64,000 bases of DNA from Isochrysis galbana (Eukaryota > Haptophyta > Isochrysidales > Isochrysidaceae): positions 5,896,148-5,960,147 of the forward strand of contig CM030931.1 in NCBI GenBank assembly GCA_018136815.1, read 5' to 3'. A program made the position numbers and the translations under genes. Within the stretch, counting starts at the first letter, position 1. Every line of letters begins with the position of its first letter. The notes under the pieces were generated by a model. That model did no database searches. It worked only from the letters and a program-made list of their open reading frames with translations, and was not told where the DNA came from. Positions 52,358-63,461 of this stretch are shown in pieces.

Positions 52358-53304
52358 ACAACCTACTTTTATAAGTGGGGGACAATGGGGGCCTCGCGCC
52401 CCCCTCTCTCCATCGCGGACACCCCCCGGGGTGGGCCTGTACATTCAACCCCAGCCCCTGCCCTCTGGCAGGGGCAGGGCACTCATCAAATCAGCCCAGA
52501 CCCCTAGTGGGCGCGGGTCGTGAGCCGCACTCCCAGGCCCGCATGGGCCAGCTCTCGTACTGACTCCCCCCCCATCCCTGGTCGCCAGGCAGACAGGAGA
52601 CAGGGGACTCAGGGCGGCACCCAAGGCCAGCGAGGCGAGCGAGGGAGAGGCAGGGGGGGCCAGGGGCTGAGCCCCAGCCTCCACTGCCCCCTGAGCTGCC
52701 CCTGCTGGCCCTCTGGGCGCCCCTGAAGGACCTCTGAGAGCAGGCCGTGGCGCGCCGCATGGCGACGCGCCGCAGGGACCGGGGCGGAAGAAGAGAATGG
52801 AACGAGGGGGAGGGGGGGATTTGCACCCCCCCCCCGATGGAGTGCGGTGAGAAACAGGCCCCGTTTGCGTTAGCAAACGGGTAGGGGGCGGCCGGCGACA
52901 GGCGGGAGAGAGAAGGGAGTGGCTCAAGATCGAGGAGAGTATCCTGAAGGTGGCACAGGCTACTCGACTGCGCAGTCGTTTATTTCTCGAGAACTGCTCA
53001 CGGCGCGAGCTGGAAGGGCCGTTCCTCTTTGTTGACGAGAGGTGCCTCCCCCCCCCCCGGTGCTTTTTCCCGGAGAGTCGCCCGACGTAGGTCGGTGCGC
53101 CTCAATGGGTTTTCCCTCATTTGAACTTGTGGGGAGTTAGAATGGGAGCCAGGGGTTTGCGAGGGGGGAGATGTGGAGGGGTGCATAGGTGTATGTATCT
53201 GTGGCAACAACACGCGCCAAGGTGTACGGGCAGGTGCGCTGAGGGCTGTCGTGTTGGTACCGGGCTAGTGAGAGTAGTGGTACTAATGCTCAGTTAGATT
53301 ATTA
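52358..53304 (+). mobile_element. SINE-B copy 2 (full length, 947 bp)
   Basis: Flanked by the 18-bp duplication TTAAGGCTCTCGGCTCAC (52340-52357 and 53305-53322). It begins ACAACCTACTTTTATAAGTG (CCTACTT/AAGTGGG stem, TTAT loop) and ends with the TTGGTACC/GGTACTAA stem-loop, then ATGCTCAGTTAG and an ATT tail. It lies about 95 bp after the lipase stop codon. Confidence 0.9.
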
Positions 53305-54244
53305 TTAAGGCTCTCGGCTCACGTGTGGCCCTGGGTCTCTACTTCTACTTCGCATCCACGCCCTCTTGACGGATCTGAGGTTACCACTACCTCAGATGGG
53401 AACGGAGGGGACGGAAGGGAAGCGGCGAGAGGCACGGCGGAAGTTGGAGACGGGCAAATGACGGGCTCACCCGTCTCCAGAGGAGGCAGGGAGACGGGCT
53501 TGGGAGAGGCAGAGTGAGGCGACGAGGCGGACATAGGGAGGACGAGAGTGAGAGCGAGGGTGAGTGAGCGGGTGTCTGATACTTTGAGACTTGTGGTGTA
53601 AAGTGGGTGTTATGAACGAGGAGCGAGAGCGAGAATCGGAAGCAAAAGCGCGAACGAGAGAACGAGAACGAACGACGGGAACGAGAGACACCCACCCCTC
53701 CCGACAGACCCCCATCTTCAAACCACACACCACATGTCACGCTCACTCAACATTGACCGCACTCTCCCTCACATTCACGTACGTATCTTCCCTTACTCGA
53801 ACGAGAAAACACGGGGAATGGAAAACAAGGGAGAGAAAGCCGAAAGGAGAGCGACGATGCGGCGGGAAGGGAGCGACGATACGACGGGAGAGCCGATGCG
53901 ATCGACAATTACGAGGAAGGGTTAGTAGAAGTAAGGAGGGAATCTACAACACTTCCCGTGCACTGATGAAAACAAGGGCGAGAGGGCGAGGAAGTAGGCT
54001 AAATAAACGCTAACCGCTGGGGGAAACCCCACGACGGCGAACACCTGCGACGAGAACGAGGACGAGCGCGGGGGAGAACCAGGGCAAGGAGGGACCCAGG
54101 CGAACGCAAAGCACAAGGACTAGGCTTGGGAGTCAGGATGCACAGGCTACAAAGAGGCGCAACCAGGCAAGGAGCGAGTAACGAGTTACGAGTAACGAGT
54201 GGCAGATCGAATTGAGGCGATTCTCTGCAACGGTATCTGCATAT
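53305..54244. other. GA-rich region, no gene seen
   Basis: From 53390 to 54110 the plus strand is dominated by GA-rich words (GCGAGAGCGAGA, ACGAGAACGA). Frames are compositional. Confidence 0.5.
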
Positions 54245-54613
54245 ATGACGGATACCCAGGTACCTGGAAGTATCTGGTATGTCAGGATTTACTATCTGGG
54301 CCTCTCGCGCATCGAGTGGAGTACCTTCAGTGTATCCTCCAACCGCTCCACCGTGCGTCTGTCAGATGCGGATCTCGATGACGAGGCCTTGGACATGGTC
54401 TGTCGCGTGCTTGAGGCAGGAGCGTGTCGGAGGACCCATACGCTCATCCTCGACCGCAACCGGATCGGACCGGCGGGCGTGCAGCGCTTGTGCAAGCTCG
54501 CGCGGAGCTTTCGGTTGTCGTCGGTAAACCTCTCGTGCAACCCTATTGGCGCGGAGAGTCAGCCTCTACTCTCACAGCTGAGGAAGCTCAAGGTGCAGGT
54601 CACCCTGCTGTGA
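54245..54613 (+). CDS. Short leucine-rich-repeat protein
   Basis: 122 residues from ATG 54245. After a short aromatic N-terminal segment (WYVRIYYLGLSRIEWSTF) come about two and a half repeats of the ribonuclease-inhibitor type: LSDADLDDEALDMVCRVL, then LILDRNRIGPAGVQRLCKL and VNLSCNPIGAESQPLLSQL. Such repeats bind proteins. It is very short for an LRR protein, so it may be the last exon of a longer gene or a gene fragment; I see no clear acceptor immediately upstream. Confidence 0.55.
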   Translation: MTDTQVPGSIWYVRIYYLGLSRIEWSTFSVSSNRSTVRLSDADLDDEALDMVCRVLEAGACRRTHTLILDRNRIGPAGVQRLCKLARSFRLSSVNLSCNPIGAESQPLLSQLRKLKVQVTLL

Positions 54614-55037
54614 TCACAATGCAATTGAGTGTGTGTGTGGGGGGACTCGGAGTCCCGTGCGCTCGCCCCTCCCTTCGCTCGTCCGACGTCCGCCCCCCCC
54701 CCCCTTCTTTCCATTAGTCTTTCCCTTGTTCCTAGAGTTTCCCGCGTCCCCTCCCCGGTTCTCTCCCTTAGATTTCGTACCTTTTGTTTCTGGCGCGCTC
54801 GCTCGGAAGCAGTCCCTCCGTGTCCACCCCTCGTGTGCTCTATCCCGCCCCACTCGCTGTCATGCTCCCCGACCCTTCCGTCGTACCATGTAATAGGACT
54901 TCTGAGACCGCTCCCGCGTCGCTGTCACGCTCACCCTCTCCTTCCATCCATCACAATGCTCAAGTTCAAGCACAGCCACAAGCACCTCACACATTCACCA
55001 ACACAGCCACTCCCATGCCACTCCACACACCACACGG
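54614..55037. other. C/T-rich 3' flank, no gene seen
   Basis: C/T-rich sequence with CCCTTTC-type words. Frames on the plus strand are Pro/Ser-rich artefacts. Confidence 0.4.
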
Positions 55038-55176
55038 GGGTTTGCGAGGGGGGAGATTTGTAGGGATGCATATGTGTGTGTATGTGTCTCTACCATCACT
55101 CCAAGAGGCGTGCGGGCAAGTGCGCTGAGGGGCGTCGTGATAGTACCGGGCTAGTGGGAGTAGTGGTACTAACGCT
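55038..55176 (+). mobile_element. SINE-B 3'-end fragment
   Basis: Matches the last 140 bp of 52358-53304 (GGGGTTTGCGAGGGGGGAGA, then the TAGTACC/GGTACTA stem-loop) and ends GCTCAGTTGTTTTTAG. 5'-truncated. Confidence 0.75.
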
Positions 55177-56449
55177 CAGTTGTTTTTAGAGGCAATAACT
55201 GCCACTCTCCAAAAGCAGCAGTTACTGGCAGTCCCTAGCTAGGCCCTAGCCTTGCTTCTTGATTCCTCTGCTGACGAGCTTCAGCCCGTCAGCCGTCAGC
55301 GTCTCCGAAGTCGTCTCCTCCGCCGCGCCTGCCGCCGGCATGCCTCCTTGCTCATTGCCCTCAGGCCCTATGGCCTATCTATGGGCCATCCCTATCGACC
55401 GGCGAGCAGCGTCGAGCGCCATGCCAGTAGCCAACAAACTTTTATTATCGACCAACGAGCAGCGTCGAGCGCCATGGCGTCCTGGTGCTCCAGCTCCTCG
55501 TCAGTCGCGAGCCCGGGCGAATCCTGCGGGGCGAGGGTCGGGACAGTCAAGGCGCATCCTGTGACGGTGTGACGGCCGAACCGGACGTCAAACGTCATCG
55601 TCATCGTTGGGCGGGCACCAGGGTTTTTGAAATTTGAAATTTGCTTTATTTATAGGCAATATGGGGGCGTCGGACCCCTAGTTCAATAAATTTGTGGGCA
55701 CCTTTTACCTTTTAAGTGAAAGAAACACATCTTTCAGTGGGAGCGACGGTCGGTCGGACCGGCGACGTCCAGTTCGGCTCGTGTGAGCCGCCAGAGCGTG
55801 TGGCCTGGGCGGGGAGGGGGGGGGTCAGGGGTCAGACGCAGACGGCGTGACTGCGTACCGTCTTTCGTCCTTTCGGACGAGGATTCTGGAAAGGCCGGAA
55901 GACCCCCCGACCAGCTTTCGTTGGGGCTTTCCGCTCACGGTCAAAAATGTCGAACCACCCAAACATTAGTACTTAAATAGCCCTACCGCTCTAAGAATAG
56001 CTGTTTGACCGCCCTAATGCTAATGATAATGCTGTCGTAGCACGCTCCATACTGCGTCAACCGGTAATACTGTTTGTTTATAGCATTCATTTCTAAAACG
56101 CCTCCATCATGACAAGGTTGTGTGGCGTGCCATGACATGTAGGATGACATAGACTAAAAGCAATAGTACGCGAAAAAACATGCTGTCATGCCGGACGCTC
56201 CGGTCACACAACGACATCATGGCGTGCTCCAGTTGTCAGGCATGTTGGCTCCAATTCCTGCCGATGCGCCAACGCGCACCTCCAGCACGGCGAGGGGGAC
56301 CAACCCCTCCCCCTCAGCCCTGACGACGTCGAGGCGTGGACGATGGCAGCAGCTGGCGCGGCACAGGCGAGGGCAGTGGAGGCATACCCCTAGTGTGCGC
56401 AAGTTGCATGTGCCATGGATCGCTCGTAAGGATGGTTCGCGCGTTCAGT
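55177..56449. other. Intergenic with short duplications; no gene seen
   Basis: CCGCGCCTGCCGCCGG...CTCATTGCCCTCAG (55325-55372) recurs at about 60563-60605. GAGCAGCGTCGAGCGCCATG occurs twice, about 66 bp apart (55405 and 55467). At 55995-56012 the minus strand shows TAGGGCGGTCAAACAG, the end shared with 1449 and 10785. Confidence 0.5.
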
Positions 56450-57004
56450 CTACTCGGCCGAGGTGCTCTTAGCCTTGAGGTCAGTGAGCTTCTCCGAGAC
56501 GCTCGACTTGACCTCATTGAGCTTGGCCGAGGCCTTGTCGACCGCCTGCGAAATCTTGAGCTGCTCATCGATCTTGGCGGTGATACCGTAGTTCTTGTCA
56601 AGGTTGGCGGCAGCAGTGGTAGCGGTGTCAAGCGCGGTCTTGGCTTTCGGTAGAAGATCATACTGCTCGTTGAGCTCAAGGGTCTTGGCATAAGCCTTGG
56701 CCGCTGCACTGCCAGCGGTCTTCGAGGCGTTGCCGAAGCCGTTGGAAAGAGTAGCGCCATAGGCAAGCGTAATGGCAAGGAGCACCCCCGCAGAGAGCTC
56801 ATGGAAGAAGTAGACACCGAGAATACCACCAAGCGCGGCAGCACCGATGACAGTCGCCTTCTCACTTGGCTCCTCAAGCATCACCGGCACCGTGGCGACG
56901 CGCGAGGCAGCCACGCGGGAATGCATGGCGGGAGCAGCAATGGGCGCGTGAAGCGCAGCAGCCGTCGCAGCGAATCCGAGAAGAAGGGTAAGGAGGCGAG
57001 CCAT
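56450..57004 (-). CDS. Plastid-targeted membrane protein with bipartite presequence
   Basis: 184 residues from ATG 57004. The N-terminus MARLLTLLLGFAATAAALHA is a good signal peptide, followed by an Ala/Arg/Ser-rich, acid-poor segment up to about residue 42, the pattern of transit leaders in algae with secondary plastids. The mature part starts near VMLEEPSEKAT, has two membrane helices (IGAAALGGILGVYFF; LSAGVLLAITLAYGATL), then a long amphipathic helix region with Lys/Ala/Glu periodicity (AKAYAKTLELNEQYDLLPKA to the end). I do not recognise a named family; thylakoid-associated helical proteins share this look. The coding strand upstream is C-rich. This gene is the best evidence for a secondary-plastid alga. 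Confidence 0.75.
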   Translation of the reverse strand: MARLLTLLLGFAATAAALHAPIAAPAMHSRVAASRVATVPVMLEEPSEKATVIGAAALGGILGVYFFHELSAGVLLAITLAYGATLSNGFGNASKTAGSAAAKAYAKTLELNEQYDLLPKAKTALDTATTAAANLDKNYGITAKIDEQLKISQAVDKASAKLNEVKSSVSEKLTDLKAKSTSAE

Positions 57005-58432
57005 GGCAATCTGCAAGGGCGGAAATGGGGAGTAACATGAAAGAATGGCGGGTCAAAGGGTCCGCGCCCTCTGCTCGTGCCAGCCACGACGCGCCCCTAG
57101 CGCAGTCCCCTTCTCCTGCGCAGGCGCCTGCGCTTCAGCTGGCGCATGGCCGTGCACAGCAGATGAAGCTTGCAGCAGCAGGTAGAGCAGCCTGCATGTC
57201 GCGATGGGCGCTGCGCGTGGCAAGCAGCTCACGCCCGTCGCGGTGGAGACGGGTCGCGTCGAGCTTGGAGGCGAGGAGCAAGGGGAAGATGGAGGTAGGG
57301 AGGGTAGAAGGGGGGAGGGGGGAGCGCATCGCACCAGCTAGGTTGGGGTGCGGGGGGGCGGGGGGGAGGAAGGGGAGGAGGAGAGTCTCGATCGGCGGCG
57401 GGGGGGGAGGGGCTCCAGAGATTCAATTGCGGGGGCCGCGGGGGGGAGGGGGGGGGGGGGGGGGGCGCGGGGGGGGGAGGAGGAGAGTGCGAGAGAGGAG
57501 GGGAGGCGGGGCGAGGGGACGCTTTTCTTTTACTTGCCGCGCCTCATAACTCACAAGAAGGACGACGGCTGTTGGGGCGGACCTCCGGAGAGAGGGAACA
57601 GGGGGAAGGGAATTGGAATGAGGGACGCCCCCCCCCCCCCCCTCCCCCCCCCCCTCCCGCCCCCCCTCCCCCCCCCCCCCCCCCGCGCGGCACCCCATCA
57701 CGCGCACAGTGCCCCCCCCCCCCCCCGCCCCCCCCGCGCCCGCCATCATCACACGCCTCCCCCCACGGTTGGCTTCTCCCGCCAGACCGCGGACAAGGTT
57801 TACCACGGTACGAGTACTAAAGTACACAACCAAACAGTAGTGTTTGGAGTATGTAAACATGTAAACATTGGGATACGAGTTTGCTGGAATAGTTGAACTG
57901 TCGAAGTCCCTTGGTTCGGGGTAGTTAGTAGTAGAGGTGTTCACAATAAGAATTAAAAGTGACAAGGTTTACTGCGGTGCGAGTACTAATTGGCTCCGGC
58001 GAGAATTTCGAGAATCTTTTTTGAAATTTGAAATTTGGGTCCATCATCGAAATAAAAATTTTGACCGAAATTTGGGTCACGCGGGAGCGAAATTTGCAAG
58101 CCCGCAGCCGGATGACGCCCGCGAGCAACCCATCATCGGCCGGCCCCTCGAGGAGGAAGCGGCCGAGATCGAGATGGGTCTTGACAGAAGACAGAAGGCG
58201 AAGGCAGACAGAAGGCGAGGACGTGGAGGGCACCCTCTCAGGGCAAAGCCCTCGCCGGGCGGTCCCCTAGCTCTCCCGGGGCGACAAACCACAGCCATCC
58301 CGAGTTCGACAGCATGCAAGTCTTTGCTCCTTGTCGCAACATGTAGCAGCGTATCACCATACGCCCCGTAAGATTTGTTAATACTAGTTTTCAATTGGAA
58401 CGAGTTTCAACTATCGTTAAAACGATAGGGTC
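57005..58432. other. G-run/C-run DNA and unique flank, no gene seen
   Basis: 57350-57500 has runs of up to about 18 G; 57629-57740 has runs of up to 14-16 C. Such DNA can form G-quadruplexes. From 57780 on, the sequence is ordinary. GACAAGGTTTACYRCGGTRCGAGTACTAA occurs twice (57791 and 57960), so a short duplication is present. Confidence 0.55.
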
Positions 58433-59856
58433 ATGGAGCGCGCGCCGCCGCCCGCTCTCGCTGCCGCTGCCCTCGCCATGATGGACGAAGAGCTCACAGA
58501 CACGCCGCTGTCGCCGAAGCGACCGCGCCAGGACGACCCCCCCAGTCAGGTGTCAGGGCACAGGAGCCGGCGGGCCGCGCCCGCGCATCACCATCACCAT
58601 GAACGACATGTGCATGTGCAAAGCCGCCATGCTGGCACCAGCCAGCAGGCAACACACCTCCAGCACAATCCACAGCCACACCAGCCACAAAACACCAGAG
58701 GGACGAAACCATAGGGAAGGCCCCCGGGCCGGGACCCTACACAGCCGCGTTACCGCCCTCGTGCTCCGGCGCGAGGGGCCGGCCCGGCGCCATACAAGAC
58801 AGGACCCCATTGCCCATTGGGGAAATGTCGCATCAAAACAGGCATTGGAAAGAACAGCTTTGGACCCCCATCAGGGGAGACAGCGGCGACAGGGAGACAG
58901 GGAGGACGACACCGGGGAGACACTCCCCAGGGACGCCGAGAGACAGGCGGACGACCGCGCCTCGGGCGCTGGAACGACCAACAAGACACCGACCCCAGAG
59001 GCCCAACACAACCAGCATAAACACGAGTTTGGGCCAACACAACAGACATTCCGCACAAAACCCGCGAGAGGGAGAGACAACGCGGTAGACGAACTGAGAC
59101 ATCTAGACCCTAGAGAAGCAAGACAAGGCAGAGGACTAACCTTGCACCTTGCCTCCCCCCACGGCCACACAGGTGGCCCTCCTCGACGAAGACCTCGAGC
59201 CCGAGCTCCAGGAAGAGGCCGAGTTTCCAGATTCTCACAAAAATAATCATCACACCTTCACGGCGTACGAGAAGGGCCATAAGGCCAAAGACGAAGAGAC
59301 CCTAGGCGCCATTGTTGCGCATCTCAACAAACTGGAAGGCGTCGACCTGGAACCCGATTTTTTGTCCAAGAGCGCCTCCGGTCCATGGGAAATAATGGTT
59401 ACGGCGGATTGCGCGAATCAATTCCGCGAGATGTACAAAGACGTAGCCGACTTTCGCAAGGCGGGCATCCCGTGCCCAATAGCGGTCAAGTATCAAACTC
59501 TCGACGAGAAACTCAAGGGGCTCCCCCGGGCGTCCGACAAAGCGGTAGCCGGCGCTTTCCAAGACGTCTCGGCGCACCTAGTGGTGCGCAACTACAAGTT
59601 CGAGCTGAAGAGCATTATTACGATCAGCTCGCTCGCCAAGGCGGTTGAGAACCAAGGCTTCTATTTTCTCCCAGGAAACCAAGAAAGGACCAAGATTCTC
59701 ACTAAAGAAGGGGTCCTAGTAACCCAAGGTAAGAAAGAAGTTTACCATCTTTACGTGACCCCCAAGCAAGGCTCGTTCAAATCGTTCGACTTTCCGCGCA
59801 AGATACTCCTCAGCGTTAACGGAGCCCCCTACGACAAACTCGGTCTCCTGGTTTGA
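58433..59856 (+). pseudogene. LINE ORF1-like 5' part, frameshifted and truncated
   Basis: Starts ATGGAGCGCGCGCC (MERAPPP, then KRPRQDDPP and a His-rich stretch APAHHHHHERHVHVQSRHA), matching the start region of LINE-c. The frame breaks near 58714. The conserved domain is read in another frame at 59149-59856: QVALLDEDLEPE, LEGVDLEPDFLSKSASGPWE, CANQFREMYKD, AFQDVSAHLVV and DFPRKILL, each with a counterpart in LINE-c. Similarity stops at about 59850. Reverse transcriptase is absent. The 5' hairpin of LINE-c is not present just before this ATG. Confidence 0.7.
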
Positions 59857-60959
59857 ACGTGACGCCGACTTTAGACTTTTGAGAGGCGGAGCGCATTGAT
59901 TCGCGTTGCGCATCTTGAGTACTTTCGAGGGCGGAACGCCACGGGACAGCTCCCACCCAAAAAAAAAAACAGCGACCCCCACCCAAAAAAAAATGAAGCA
60001 CCCTCAGAACAGTTCCCGTGTCCCGCGGGTTATCTCTTCGAACAGTCAAGTCAAACGACCTCTTTACCGACCACATTTTTTTTTGTACCGACGCATTGCG
60101 TATTGGGAAACGAGGGGTACCAAATGAAGGCAAACGACCTGATATCGCAATAGACGACGTCGAAAGGATAGGAACCGATGGAACGACCGGATGGATGGGC
60201 GAGCGGTCGCGGTAACGGTTTGCCAAGAGTTCATTCGTGGCACTCTCCAACGTACTCCGATACGGAGGCGGATAGGCCAGAGTACGGCGAATGGGCGCCA
60301 TCGCCTGTCCCATATCGCCCCAGCAATTATCGGGATGGTCGGGACGTCGGGACGAGCCGTATCGTGATCGGGAGGAGCGGGGCGGAAGGCACAATAGGCA
60401 CAGCCGGTGGTTGTGGTCCATACACCGCCCTCAGACGTAGGGCGCTGCGTGCGGGGCACCTTCATAGACGCATCGGTCGGACGGGCGCCCTGGCGAATGA
60501 AGCAGCCAGGTCAGCGTGCCCACAGTAGCGTGACATCGGATCGAAATCTACCTTTCCTCAGCCGCGCCTGCCGCCGGTCTGCCTCCTTCCTCATTGCCCT
60601 CAGACCCTATGGGCCATCCCAATCCGTCACGTACACATTGACATTGACGACGAAGTGCAAAATTATAAATTATGAGTTTGACTTATGGTCCAGTGTCCAG
60701 TGTGCATAGAACCACGCCTTGTAGACCCATTGAGTTGGCGTCAAATTTCCTCGTCATTCCATGTTTGTGCCTTGCATGTCGCATAAAGGGCCTCACTAAA
60801 AATATACCGGAGGGGGCTCGACTGTATTTCGTATTTCGCGCACCGTCTTCGAAGGTCGAAGGCCTGAAATCTGAAATCTGAAATTCGGTATTTTTCGAAA
60901 ATTTCGCCGGAGACTGGAGAATCCCCAAATTTTTTTGCTGATCCATCCTACCGGAACCT
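59857..60959. other. Intergenic, no gene seen
   Basis: A-runs near 59960-60000 and a repeat shared with 55325-55372 at 60563-60605. No frame is convincing. Confidence 0.4.
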
Positions 60960-61118
60960 ATAGGGAGCTTATTTAGCCCTTCATTTACCCATAATAGCTG
61001 GTCCCCTCCGCACCCCCATAGTGAGTGACCGGGCTAAAGAGAAGGGCGATGTCAGTGGAGATAGGGAAGTACCCTAGTTTTTAGTAGGTGTGTAGCCCAG
61101 AATCTTCAGGTGTTTTTT
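60960..61118 (+). mobile_element. LINE-a 3'-end fragment with T8 tail
   Basis: AGGGCGATG...GTAGGTGTGTAGCCCAGAATC, then TTCAGGTG and T8 (to 61118), matches the last part of 31124-32467. The left boundary and target duplication are unclear. Confidence 0.6.
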
Positions 61119-61535
61119 TTAATTCGCGAAGGTCTTGGAAATGCCAACCCCCACTCCACTCTCTCCGCCCTACGTTCACACAGCACCCTCCACGTCCCAC
61201 ACTAGTAGTGTACACTGCCCACACACGCGGTGCCTGTGAAGAAGCCCAACCATCTAGGAGTACAATGTGCCGTCGGTGGGCCAAAAGCGAGCCATTTTTG
61301 AAATGGATGAGATGAAGAAATGATGATGCGGGAGCCAACGAGCGAGCGAGCGAGTGATGCTCTCTCACACCAATTTTCCTCTTGTTGTAGGAGTACTCCT
61401 ACCACTGATCTTTATAGAAGGAAGAGGACCCGCGTCATCTCAGATCTCGGTCTTTTCTTCTTCTTTGTTTCCTCACCGCTCGCCGCGCCGTCCGGTCGCG
61501 CAGCTGATGTCTTCCCACTCTCCCCCCCCCGTCTT

Positions 61536-61556
61536 CTCTCTCGCTCTCTCTCTCTT

Positions 61557-61632
<76 letters not shown>

Positions 61633-61640
61633 CCCCCCCA
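61536..61640 (+). promoter_or_regulatory. (CT)n tract before the PH-domain gene
   Basis: About 90 bases of CT dinucleotide ending in a C-run, on the coding strand, some 60 nt before the ATG at 61699. Confidence 0.65.
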
Positions 61641-61698
61641 TCTCCTCTCTCTCTCGTCCGTCCTTTCTCCGCTCTCTCTGCCCTTGCGGCCTCTGGGG

Positions 61699-62394
61699 AT
61701 GACAACGATCGCAGAGCGTCTCGCGTCGCTGCAGGCCTCGTCCAAGACCGGCAGCTTCATCCCCGGCCGTGGGCCGGACCCGACAGGAGCTTGCTACGTT
61801 CCCCGCACCGCCTCGTCGAGAGAGCCGCCCACGCCCACGCCCACGCAGGTCGACTCAGAGGAGGGTGGAGCGATCAGCGAACGGCGCGCGGCGCTTGAAG
61901 CTGCAGCCAACCGGCCGGCAGAGCTTAGCCCACGAGAAGAGGTTGCTCATAACTCGTCGATCAGTGGCTTCCGACCAGACTATGGCCGTACCGACTCGGT
62001 TCTCGTCGAGACAAAGAACTTCACACGTGATGGCGCCGGTCTTCCCCTCATGTCAGGATGGATCAAGAAGAATGGCAAGGGTCTCAAGGCCAAGGTTTTC
62101 ACGCCTTTCTGGTGCTCTCTCCATGCTGAGACTTGCGCGCTTGCATTTTACGTCGACGAGCGCTCAGAACAACCCAAACTGGTCATGCACCTGGATTCCT
62201 CCGCCTCGATTCAGCAACACGGCGATTTTCTGGTCCTCCGTACGGCTGCGGAAGACGTCATGGATGTGGTTGGTATCAGCACGAAGCGTGTTGTGGAGAC
62301 ACGGATGCAGGCAGATACTTCGGAGGAGGCGACCATCTGGGCGAGAAAAATTGAAGAGGCTTTAAGTGCAGCAAGCACTATCGGTACGACGTGA
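61699..62394 (+). CDS. PH-domain protein, single exon
   Basis: 231 residues from ATG 61699. The first 110 residues are polar and low in structure (PTPTPTQ; EEGGAISERRAALEAA). Residues about 115-225 form a pleckstrin-homology domain: LMSGWIKKNGKGLKAKVFTP, FWCSLHAETCALAFYVDE, then LVLRTAAEDVMDVVGIS and the closing helix with the invariant Trp (EEATIWARKIEEALSAA). PH domains bind phosphoinositides or proteins and bring their host to membranes; the Lys-rich first loop fits lipid binding. No second domain is present. The (CT)n tract and lack of introns match other genes here. Confidence 0.8.
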   Translation: MTTIAERLASLQASSKTGSFIPGRGPDPTGACYVPRTASSREPPTPTPTQVDSEEGGAISERRAALEAAANRPAELSPREEVAHNSSISGFRPDYGRTDSVLVETKNFTRDGAGLPLMSGWIKKNGKGLKAKVFTPFWCSLHAETCALAFYVDERSEQPKLVMHLDSSASIQQHGDFLVLRTAAEDVMDVVGISTKRVVETRMQADTSEEATIWARKIEEALSAASTIGTT

Positions 62395-63461
62395 GGCAAC
62401 ATAGTTCTGCTTGGAAGCTGTCTCATCTTACCTCGATCCTGCAATGGCTATGCCGGTGGTTTCGGATTGGAAGTACTGTTCGCATGCTCAGTACGGACGC
62501 CCAGAGACACGCCTTCATCAGAATGCATTCATGAAGTCGATGCTGCAATGGAGCGTGCCCAACACAAGTACGCATTTAGGCTAGGCCCAGGCAACCGGGC
62601 GGCGAGCATTGAGGCAGTGTATTACCTAGTGCTGCTCGCGGACAATGAGATCAATGATAGGCTCAGAATAAAGAGTCTGCAGGGTGTCGAGTACCCCAAG
62701 GCATCGTATTTATGTCTCGTATTTGTGGGATGTTGCGTCGTTGTGCGCATTTCGTCGCATTCACACCAAAATTATTCTTGGACCGTGGACGGTGTAAAAA
62801 TCGGACACCGGGCCGCGTGACGACGGCGACTCTCGCCCCGCGCCTCCCCCCCACCCCCCGCGGCGCCCGAGGAACCCCCCCGCCGCGTGCGCGGCCCTCC
62901 CCCAATTACCCAGTGCCCTCCCGTTGACACATAGCACCTACGGGGCAGGTGCGCACGCGCATCGCGGTGCGCCACGACGACGACCAGGCAAGCCAGAAGC
63001 ACACCCAGGCAGAAGCACTACAACTACCGCGAGCGCGCGGATCCAGCGCTTCGTGATCGTGCCGCCTCACTGCCCCCGGGGGCACGAGTGGTAGTTGCCC
63101 TTGTCAAGTATGCAAGCTATGCTTCTTGCCCCCGCCCTACCCCGACCATGGAAGCTGTCCGCTCGTCCCATAGACGCGATAGCGACGCGCACCCTGCGCT
63201 CGCAGCAACCTATGCCCGGCTTCCGTGCGCAAGCTCCCATGCGCTCCATGCTCGCATTTGGGGGCTTGCACAAAGAAAAACATCAGAAGATTCTGGGTGG
63301 GGGCTTGCACAATCTTTAACGTTGCCCCCACCCCACTCCAACCACGGAACGTCCGCTAGTCCCATAGACGATAGATGCACTCTGTGCTCGAAGCGATCTA
63401 TGCCCGTTCTCCAGATTCCATTCGTTTGACTTTGGGGCTTGTACAGTCTTTAACTACTCCA
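62395..63461. other. Intergenic; diverged tandem duplication at about 63125-63450
   Basis: A plus frame at 62467-62820 (ERAQHKYAFRLGPGNRAASI) is possible but unsupported. At 63125-63450 two diverged copies of a block (CCATGGAAGCTGTCCGCTCG / CCACGGAACGTCCGCTAGTC, then CCCATAGACG and GGGGCTTG) follow each other at about 200 bp. Confidence 0.4.
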
